Assembly: GCA_012799825.1 (NCBI GenBank)
Contig: JAAZKK010000120.1
Span: forward strand, 1 to 45,217
Direction of reading: 5' to 3'
Length of the DNA: 45,217 nucleotides
Origin: Clostridiaceae bacterium
GTDB taxonomy: Bacteria > Bacillota > Clostridia > Saccharofermentanales > DTU023
Within the stretch, counting starts at the first letter, position 1; every line of letters starts with the position of its first letter. Positions 38,718 through 45,217 of the stretch are shown here, one piece after another. The position numbers and the translations under genes were made by a program. The notes beneath the pieces were generated by a model. That model saw nothing but the letters and a program-made list of their open reading frames with translations, had not been told where the DNA came from and made no database searches.

Positions 38718-38979
38718 AACCGCCTCCTTTTAGTGATGTTTTTATCGTATCACACGACATGCAGTAGTGCTTGTTTAAGATTTTCATCGCAATATAGCTT
38801 GTGAAAATCGCGAAGCCGAGATTGTGTGCGTTTGAGATTTACCCTCCGTATTTTTTCTACAAATGCCATGCCCGAAACGGGCGCGCAGCATGAGATTCAA
38901 GCGTCATCTGTCGGAACGGCGATTACTGAGGTGCGGTTGATAGGTATGTCAGAAATTTTATAGGCGCCTCATGCGCGAA

Positions 38980-39720
38980 TTAATATTTCAGTGGGGCGTT
39001 TAAGATTTTTTTTGCCTCTCTCCAATTTGGATAGTGGCGTTCAACAAGAGCGTGAAAGCGTTCGTTGTGTTTATTTTCTACAAGATGGGCGAGCTCGTGT
39101 GTAATAATATAGACAAGGCATTCTACCGGTTTTTTCGCGAGTTGAAGGTTAATCCATATCCGCTTTTTTTCGACGTTACAGGTGCCCCACCGCGTTTTCA
39201 TATTTTTTATTCGGTACTCATGGGCGTAAAGTCCCATTTTTTCTTCAATGGATCGGGCGACTTTCGGCAATACACTTTTTAGTTCTTGTCGATCCCATGC
39301 GTTAAAAGCGAGCTCTTTAGTTGCCATTGTGGCGTCCTGAGGAACGGTAAAAATGAGCTTGGACGATTCCTTTTGAATGTGGTAGCGGTGCCCCTCTGTC
39401 ACGACTTCAAGTGTGTAAGGTTTGCCCCACAGATAATGCGTTTCTCCTGAGATAAACTCACGGTGCGCATGGCGGAATTCCGACCGTATACGTTGCTGAG
39501 CCGCTTTGATCATCGGAAGTTTTTGCAAAACAAAGGAATTAATGCTTTCATCCGGAAAATGTGATGGCGCCGAAACGGTCACCTTTCCTTCAGGTGGATG
39601 CACTCTCACATAAAGATTTTTCTGACGGCGTCTTTTCGTGATTTCTACAAGAATGCCGCCGATCAAGCGCTGGCTTGATGTCGTGCTTGATGCTTTTTTC
39701 CGGTTGCGGGCAGATGGCAT
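38980..39720 (-). CDS. M48/YgjP-type (DUF45) zinc metallopeptidase
   Basis: ILVEITKRRRQKNLYVRVHPPEGKVTVSAP; RIKNMKTRWGTCNVEKKRIWINLQLAKKPVECLVYIITHELAHLVENKHNERFHALVERHYPNWREAKKIL. ATG at 39720 preferred over TTG 39768. Confidence 0.92.
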   Translation of the reverse strand: MPSARNRKKASSTTSSQRLIGGILVEITKRRRQKNLYVRVHPPEGKVTVSAPSHFPDESINSFVLQKLPMIKAAQQRIRSEFRHAHREFISGETHYLWGKPYTLEVVTEGHRYHIQKESSKLIFTVPQDATMATKELAFNAWDRQELKSVLPKVARSIEEKMGLYAHEYRIKNMKTRWGTCNVEKKRIWINLQLAKKPVECLVYIITHELAHLVENKHNERFHALVERHYPNWREAKKILNAPLKY

Positions 39721-39811
39721 TTGATTTACTCTCAGACTTTTCTGTATTAAATCTTTTCCTCGGAGCAAGAAAAGGCTTCACATTTACACTTAGACATTTC
39801 GCCATGATGGA

Positions 39812-40134
39812 GATGCCTTCACACGTGTGCGGGAAAAAACTTTATCGGCTGGTGAAATCAGTGCAATTTTAGGATGCCTTCACACGTGTGCGGGAAAAAG
39901 TTCTCGGTCACGCCTCCATTGCAACAACAGAAAGATGCCTTCACACGTGTGCGGGAAAAAGGCCTACATGCCACATCATGCAGTTGCTCCCATGGATGCC
40001 TTCACACGTGTGCGGGAAAAAGGTCTCCGGCAGATTCAGGAAACGCTCTACCCCCGCTGAATGCCTTCGCACAGAGTATTAAGTGGAATGCAAAACGGGG
40101 ATATTGGATGTTTTCGCACGTGTGCGGGAAAAGT
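39812..40134. CRISPR. Small orphan CRISPR array, I-E-like 28-bp repeat, 61-bp period; 4 near-identical repeats plus 2 degenerate repeats on the right
   Basis: gatgccttcacacgtgtgcgggaaaaa(g) at 39812, 39873, 39934, 39995 (exact 61-bp spacing, unique ~33-bp spacers); degenerate aatgccttcgcac at ~40060 and gatgttttcgcacgtgtgcgggaaaag at 40107. Confidence 0.9.
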
Positions 40135-40191
40135 GTTTGATTTACTCCGACTTATTAAGCCGTGATGCTTTTTCCCGGGAGAACGACGGCA

Positions 40192-40695
40192 TTATGTAAA
40201 GCTTTCTGGTTTTCTAATATCCGCAAGGAGCAAATTCTCAAAAAGGTACCACGTTCCGTCTTTGTTTTGTCTTAAAACGATCGGGCGAGGGCTATCAGCG
40301 CCACTTGAACGGATGTATAGTTTCGCAGAACCGTCGTTTGCAAAACTATAAGGATTTTCAAGAATCTCAATGACGTAGGGTTTAGAGGGCTCATAGTCAT
40401 TTTCCGGTGATGTGCCTTTAAGGTAGGATCTTGGCACATAATCTTTTCCGGTCAGACGGTCTCTTAAAAACTGTTTGTCAAACGCATTAAGCGGCTTAGG
40501 CCCCTTGAGTACGTTGAGCATCTCTTCACCTTCAACAGGATCGTCGACGTAACGCAGACAGGCGAGCACCGTCATCGCTGCAACTTCATACGGTGTCCGG
40601 CAGCCGGACTCAGGAATATTCATGAATTCCTCAATTGTCTCAGGCAAAAAATCAAATGTAATCATCGTACTCATCGGTTTTCTCCTTGTGTTCAA
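40192..40695 (-). CDS. Conserved hypothetical protein (resembles DUF6935-type proteins)
   Basis: TFDFLPETIEEFMNIPESGCRTPYEVAAMTVLACLRY...LRDRLTGKDYVPRSYLKGTSPENDYEPSKPYVIEILENPYSF...IRSSGADSPRPIVLRQNKDGTWYLFE; start ambiguous (40695 or 40674). Confidence 0.75.
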   Translation of the reverse strand: MNTRRKPMSTMITFDFLPETIEEFMNIPESGCRTPYEVAAMTVLACLRYVDDPVEGEEMLNVLKGPKPLNAFDKQFLRDRLTGKDYVPRSYLKGTSPENDYEPSKPYVIEILENPYSFANDGSAKLYIRSSGADSPRPIVLRQNKDGTWYLFENLLLADIRKPESFT

Positions 40696-41207
40696 AGTTA
40701 ATTTTGCGCATTTTTGTGCGACACAGATACGTTTCCCCTTCTAATTATACAAAAAATGAGCGCATCAAATCATCTATGGGACATCGTTTGAGTCGTGGCG
40801 AACCGATTAACCGATTAGCAGAACCGAGTGAACATAAACCGTGTGGTATGTACTGTGTCAAGTTAACTTTTCAATCGGGCAACTGCCTTTTGAATTGATC
40901 AAGTAGATGTCATTTCGAGAACTCATACTAAAAAATTAAAATCTATGGGGAAAACGCAGGTAGTCAAAAGATTTTAAGAAAAGAGATAAACTAGCGCCTT
41001 CTGTTTCGTACGATTTTTACCATAAAGTAGAAACTCAAAAACTCAACTCAGAAACTCAACTGAGGGCAAACCAACCATTACCGAAGCATAGAGGTTGGTT
41101 CAAAGGTCAAGTGCATGATAAAATTAATTTAGAATTAATTTCGATGAAAGCATGGAACCTCATTAGTAATTTGTTGGTATTAATTAATTGAATAGAAAGG
41201 CCACAGA

Positions 41208-41402
41208 ATGTCGCTAGTTGATGATCTAATCCGTAGAACAAAGCTCAAGAGGCAAAGCACTGAAGAATGGATAACGATATTCAATGAAATTGAAGCCTTC
41301 TTGGAGGGCGATTATCCTGAGGCCGATAAAGAGCGATTGAAAAAAGAAGGATGGATGGAACCGCTTGCCATGATTGTCGTGTGGGCGGGGTATATTGAAT
41401 GA
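41208..41402 (+). CDS. Small hypothetical protein
   Basis: MSLVDDLIRRTKLKRQSTEEWITIFNEIEAFLEGDYPEADKERLKKEGWMEPLAMIVVWAGYIE; good composition, gaaagg RBS-like upstream. Confidence 0.5.
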   Translation: MSLVDDLIRRTKLKRQSTEEWITIFNEIEAFLEGDYPEADKERLKKEGWMEPLAMIVVWAGYIE

Positions 41403-41469
41403 ATACTTAGGACTTGATGTAGTTGAGGCGCGGCGGTCGAGAGGCCGCTTTTTTACGCCCGAGAAGGAA

Positions 41470-41625
41470 TGCGCCCTATAAGATGCAGGGTGGGTGGGAC
41501 TCGCTAGGAGCCTCTTTGATAATATACGAGTGTGCCCCCACATAAGATGCGGGATGAGTCCTATTGATAGCGCGATATGGATTCCTACAGAGGAGCACCA
41601 CATAGGATGCGGGGAGGGTGGTGTA
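41470..41625. repeat. ~60-64-bp degenerate repeat, 3 units
   Basis: cataagatgcgggatgagtcc-like cores at 41478, 41542, 41602. Confidence 0.7.
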
Positions 41626-41695
41626 AGTTCACTTAGCGGAAGTTGATCAGCGAGGGTGTAAGGGGTTTCAAACCTTGGCGCTCTTCTTAATTGTT

Positions 41696-41788
41696 AAAAA
41701 AGAGCAACTTGTGAATGAATAAGGCTGGGTTCCCGAATGGGAGTAGGTGAATGTTAAGAATCCTTTGTCTTAGTGGTTGCTCTTTTTT
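41696..41788. other. Long inverted repeat, possible structured RNA / bidirectional terminator
   Basis: aaaaaagagcaac (41696-41708) and gttgctctttttt (41776-41788) are perfect 13-bp inverted arms enclosing tgggttcccgaatggga-type internal hairpin. Confidence 0.5.
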
Positions 41789-42000
41789 AAATGCCGTCGA
41801 GTCTTTGCCAATGGACACACCAAAAGAGGGAAAATTGAGCAGTACACGTTGCAGCATTGGCTTGACGAGGTTAAAAGGTTTATTGTTTTCTCGAAAGCTA
41901 CGTTTTCTGCAATAGTATTATTGATGATGGACATCGGTACTATCCTTCTGGAAGTCCCGGAGCAGGAAGAGTAAGCTTTTTCAAACACCTTCTTTAAGAT

Positions 42001-42028
42001 GTCCCCGGCTTCGGACGGGGGCTTTTTT
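42001..42028 (+). terminator. Rho-independent terminator
   Basis: gtccccg gcttcgga cgggggc tttttt. Confidence 0.8.
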
Positions 42029-42135
42029 ATTTATGAAAAAATTGAGGGCAAAATTGAGGGCAAATCTATTCAAAAAGCGCTTTATGTTTAGAAAGCAAAA
42101 CCCCTGTAAGCCTAGAGCCACAGAGGTTTCATATA

Positions 42136-42181
42136 TGGTTGCGGAGAGAGGATTCGAACCTCTGACCTCCGGGTTATGAGC
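42136..42181 (-). tRNA. 3' fragment of tRNA-Met(CAU) (anticodon loop to CCA), probable integration att site
   Basis: Reverse complement ctCATaacccggaggtcagaggttcgaatcctctctccgcaacca: anticodon CAU, variable loop, TTCGAAT T-arm, acceptor strand, CCA. No matching 5' half (expected ~TGCGGAG...) upstream; sequence beyond the anticodon diverges (attaacgcg). Confidence 0.85.
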
Positions 42182-42311
42182 GCGTTAATCGCCTGATAAT
42201 CATTTATATTAAAATTCTTGTAAGTGTGTGATATCAATGTTTTCAGAGTTTTCGTCATTCAGCAACCAGGCTTAAATATCAAATATCTTGCAAACCTATT
42301 GCATACAAAAA

Positions 42312-43445
42312 TCATACATTTTGAGCGCTCATCAGCGTTCGAGCCTGTTCCATCATATTGTCTGTTACACCGATATAATATTTTAACGTGATCGATATAT
42401 CCGTGTGTCCCATGATCGCTTGTAGTGCTGTTTGATGCATTCCGGCTTCTGCCATTCTCGTCGCGAAGGTGTGCCTAAAATCATATAAAGAACATTTTAC
42501 CGGAGGACGGATAATAGCGATTTTCTTCTGATTAGTCTTCCCTCCTTTTTTCCATTCCGCTGTTTGCTTCAGTATGTGTTTAAAAGCACACTGCAGAGCG
42601 TTCATAGAAGGTTTTTTATTGGCTGCAGGAAAAAGCCAACCTTCTTTCGTGACAAAAGCGTACTTTTCTCTTTGGTCGAGCAAAATGCATTTTAGATCTG
42701 TTGTGAGCGGTATGTCTCGTTTAGCTGCTTTAGTTTTAAGGGGTGAGTATCCGTCAATAGTCCATCCTCTACGAATTTCTAAAAAATCATCTTTTATGTC
42801 GCGAATTTGTAGTCCTAGGGCTTCCGATGGACGTAAGCCGGTTGATGCAAGAATTTTGAAGTAGTTAAAGTATTTGGACCTACTCGCTGCTTTCATTATC
42901 CGCTCCATATCTTCGTCAGATATGATTCTAGATCTTTTTTCTACGTCTGCAGCCTCATCATCTGATGTTGCTCGGAATACTAATCCTTGGGTTGGAGCAA
43001 CGAGTTCATAACCTAGTGTGTTTATTGCCCAGTTATAGGGGCGAGAAATGGCGCCCCGGATCTTTTTAACAAAGGAAGAGCTTAGTCCGGCTTTTGAGGC
43101 TGTTGAAAGCACAGTGTAAACATCTGCTCTCTTAATGTCAGTTAGTTTTCTATGTCCAATAAAGGGCCTCACATGGTTTTCATAAACGGGTACTTGCACT
43201 CGTAATTCCGCAGGAGATAAATGCACCTTGACATGATTCTCTATCCACAGATAAAAGAGGTCATCCATAGTATCTTTGGTGGATGGTCCTTCCGCTTCCT
43301 TGTCAAGTGCATCACAACGCGCTCTGAAAGATCCAGATGACTCATTCTTCCGTGACTTCAATTGTCGCCTCTTACCTTGGGAGTCGGTCACGTAGTAGAG
43401 ATATCGTCCATCTTTTTTACTTTTGTGAATTCTGTTTTTTGGCAT
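42312..43445 (-). CDS. int: Tyrosine recombinase / phage-type integrase
   Basis: ASTGLRPSEALGL (Arg I), CSLYDFRHTFATRMAEAGM (HxxR region), IMGHTDISITLKYY (His/Trp and Tyr). Confidence 0.96.
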   Translation of the reverse strand: MPKNRIHKSKKDGRYLYYVTDSQGKRRQLKSRKNESSGSFRARCDALDKEAEGPSTKDTMDDLFYLWIENHVKVHLSPAELRVQVPVYENHVRPFIGHRKLTDIKRADVYTVLSTASKAGLSSSFVKKIRGAISRPYNWAINTLGYELVAPTQGLVFRATSDDEAADVEKRSRIISDEDMERIMKAASRSKYFNYFKILASTGLRPSEALGLQIRDIKDDFLEIRRGWTIDGYSPLKTKAAKRDIPLTTDLKCILLDQREKYAFVTKEGWLFPAANKKPSMNALQCAFKHILKQTAEWKKGGKTNQKKIAIIRPPVKCSLYDFRHTFATRMAEAGMHQTALQAIMGHTDISITLKYYIGVTDNMMEQARTLMSAQNV

Positions 43446-43572
43446 AGAAAAACCTCCTTAATGCCGGAGGCTGTGGTACAATCAGATCACTGCCTTCGGG
43501 CTGGTATAGCAGCCGCCTCAAAATCGTTTTCCGACGAATTATTCATGTCACGAGGCGGCTGGTTTTTCATTA

Positions 43573-43848
43573 TCATCGTTTATTGTTTATTTTCGTTATT
43601 TCTCTTTCCATGAAAATAAAGTGATCTATCATCAAATTAATAACGCGGTAAGCAACAAGCACAATTAGGCTCCAAATAATTCCATTTCCTAGAGGAACAG
43701 CGCTTATGTTAAAAGGCACCGACTTCTCTTCGAGGAGCCTAGAAGTGCCCATTATGCCACCAATTAGCAGCGATGCAACTAAAAATACAGTTACCCAAAA
43801 GACCCAACTTTTTGTTGATTGAACTTGTTGCTTATCCATACAAAACAC
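43573..43848 (-). CDS. Small membrane protein (two predicted TM segments)
   Basis: VFWVTVFLVASLLIGGIMG and GNGIIWSLIVLVAYRVINLMI hydrophobic stretches; same strand and position as lysogeny-module accessory genes. Confidence 0.55.
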   Translation of the reverse strand: MFCMDKQQVQSTKSWVFWVTVFLVASLLIGGIMGTSRLLEEKSVPFNISAVPLGNGIIWSLIVLVAYRVINLMIDHFIFMEREITKINNKR

Positions 43849-43878
43849 CTTCTGTCATTCTATCTGCAACACCTATTT

Positions 43879-44142
43879 TCATAGATTTAGATGCTCCATC
43901 AATTCTCTAACTTCACATTCTTTCACATCTTCTGACAAATCTACATGTTCGTCCAGATGTCCTAGTTTTATGTGGCACAGTTCATGGATAATTGTTCTTC
44001 TCTGTTCCTCATCGGAAATTTGTGAGTTCACCATGACCACATAGCCGTTGCTATTCTTAGTGGCAAAGCCCTTACATCCTAACAGCCTTATCCTGCGAAT
44101 TGTAATGTTTCGCGAGCAAATAAAATCATCCAAAATAATCAT
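43879..44142 (-). CDS. ImmA/IrrE-family metallopeptidase-like protein
   Basis: RRTIIHELCHIKLGHLDEH (HExxH). Confidence 0.82.
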   Translation of the reverse strand: MIILDDFICSRNITIRRIRLLGCKGFATKNSNGYVVMVNSQISDEEQRRTIIHELCHIKLGHLDEHVDLSEDVKECEVRELMEHLNL

Positions 44143-44232
44143 GCAGCACTCCCATTCGTAGTAGACAAATGATAATCGAACATATGTTCTTTTTCAATCC
44201 CTGCATCCTTTGGTTTGTTGAGTGCAGCGGCT

Positions 44233-44592
44233 CTAATTTAATTCTTCTTTCTTTATGCGTTTCGCAATAGATGCGATAAACTTTTTATCGTCATCCGTCA
44301 TGCTGTCCCAAGCGTCATAAACGATAGCAAGGTTAGGGTCAATAGGAGGAATCGTTGTATCTAAATTATGGTTTAGTACATCACCGACGCTATACTTGTT
44401 ATTTATCAAAAGAGACAGTTCTACACCAAGCTTCTTGGAAAAATCAGCAACCGTATCTATGCGGGGCGAATTAATGCCTGTTTCATATCTACTAATAGAT
44501 TGCTTTGTAGTCCCTAATACCTTAGCCAAATCTTCTTGTGACATGTCCCTGCTTAATCTGATTGCTTTTAGTTTTTCACCGAAAGTAGCCAT
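44233..44592 (-). CDS. XRE-family (cI-like) repressor
   Basis: FGEKLKAIRLSRDMSQEDLAKVLGTTKQSISRYETGINSPRIDTVADFSKKLGV HTH_3. Confidence 0.92.
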   Translation of the reverse strand: MATFGEKLKAIRLSRDMSQEDLAKVLGTTKQSISRYETGINSPRIDTVADFSKKLGVELSLLINNKYSVGDVLNHNLDTTIPPIDPNLAIVYDAWDSMTDDDKKFIASIAKRIKKEELN

Positions 44593-44634
44593 AAGAACTC
44601 CTTGTCACATTATTTATTACGTTCATATTACGAT

Positions 44635-44701
44635 GTCACGCAACAGTTGACAAGTGCCTTTCTGGCGATTATACTAAAGACGTCACGGAAGTGATGACAA
44701 G
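44635..44701. promoter_or_regulatory. Two operator-like sites in the divergent cI/cro intergenic region
   Basis: gtcacgcaacagttgacaag (44635-44654) and gtcacggaagtgatgacaag (44682-44701) match at 16 of 20 positions by eye. Confidence 0.7.
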
Positions 44702-44718
44702 AAAGAAGGAGGGAGAGC

Positions 44719-44934
44719 ATGAAAGAAGCGACAATTCTAGATTATATCTTAGAAAAATACGGTTCACAGTCTGCTTGCGCGTCGGCCCTTGGATGGCCAA
44801 GACAGAAACTTAACCGTATTGTGCATGGACAAACCATGCCTTCACTGGAAGACACGCAACTACTCGCGGAAAAGCTTAATGAGCCTATCGAAATTATCGC
44901 AGATCTTTTTTTAGTCCAGACGTCACGGAAGTGA
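44719..44934 (+). CDS. Cro-like HTH (XRE) protein
   Basis: MKEATILDYILEKYGSQSACASALGWPRQKLNRIVHGQTMPSLEDTQLLAEKLNEPIEIIADLF; aaggaggga RBS. Confidence 0.85.
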   Translation: MKEATILDYILEKYGSQSACASALGWPRQKLNRIVHGQTMPSLEDTQLLAEKLNEPIEIIADLFLVQTSRK

Positions 44935-44939
44935 TGACA
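44918..44939. promoter_or_regulatory. Third operator-like site, identical 22-bp copy of the 44678 site
   Basis: agacgtcacggaagtgatgaca at 44678-44699 and 44918-44939, identical. Confidence 0.75.
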
Positions 44940-44967
44940 TGAGAGCGACTGCAGGAAGGAGCAAGCA

Positions 44968-45217
44968 ATGGAAAAGAAACACTACTGCATGATAACTACT
45001 TTTTTCATGGATGGGAGCAACGCAAGAAGGTTAGAGCAGGTTGAGGAAATGCGTTTGCCGTACCGTATCCCACATTCCACTCACGGCGACGATGCGGAAG
45101 AAGGCGTCTATTACTACGACATCGAGCAAGTTAAGGACATTCTTTTGATTGAGTTTCTGAATGAGCAATTTGAACCAATGGATATGTATGTACGGCGCTG
45201 TACTGTGACGCCAGACA
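44968..45217 (+). CDS. Hypothetical protein, truncated by window end
   Basis: ATG at 44968 after ggaaggagcaagca RBS; open to the end: MEKKHYCMITTFFMDGSNARRLEQVEEMRLPYRIPHSTHGDDAEEGVYYYD... Confidence 0.65.
   Translation, partial: MEKKHYCMITTFFMDGSNARRLEQVEEMRLPYRIPHSTHGDDAEEGVYYYDIEQVKDILLIEFLNEQFEPMDMYVRRCTVTPD

Noticed and set aside
39827-40140. ORFs 39827-40060, 39874-40140, 39888-40082 as repeat proteins (MPSHVCGKK...)
   Set aside because: They are translations through the CRISPR repeats; not genes.
41777-41974. 65-aa ORF as a type I toxin
   Set aside because: Its start lies in the terminator-like inverted repeat arm and the hydrophobic stretch is weak; insufficient support.
42312-43445. 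The local integrase as the target of CRISPR spacer 2
   Set aside because: The local sequence encodes IMGHTDISITLKYY, not LGHASIATTER, and the nucleotides do not match the spacer.

Overview
The window reads as a low-to-mid-GC Firmicutes-like chromosome segment. It runs from ordinary metabolic genes into the first genes of an integrated element, probably a prophage, at the right edge. Left to right it contains: an Old Yellow Enzyme-type flavin oxidoreductase; a yedF / DUF3343 / class-V aminotransferase (selenium-type) cluster; FemAB, a SpoVB/MurJ-like flippase, an ATP-grasp protein and hydrolases; a membrane-anchored GH13 amylase; an FNT transporter; an asparaginase; an NSS transporter; feoAB; an orphan AbiEi/DUF559-like protein; and a galactoside/glucoside utilisation locus (galK, GH13 glucosidase, GH36, GPH transporter, GH1). 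These are followed by an Fe-S aldo/keto reductase, a YgjP-type metallopeptidase, a small orphan CRISPR array (61-bp period, no cas genes in the window), a tRNA-Met(CAU) 3' fragment acting as an att site, a tyrosine integrase, an ImmA/IrrE-like protein and a cI/cro-like switch. The most unusual property is that long intergenic gaps are packed with unrelated degenerate tandem arrays (periods about 27, 36, 38, 46, 48, 53, 60-61, 90 and 108 bp). Several conserved enzymes also carry low-complexity insertions inside their catalytic regions. One of these is a 5 x 48-bp (16-aa) tandem repeat inside the GH36 gene. A dispersed intergenic motif, roughly TTGAAAAAYTGNC in both orientations, also recurs in clusters. 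All product names are by eye from protein motifs; no database search was run.
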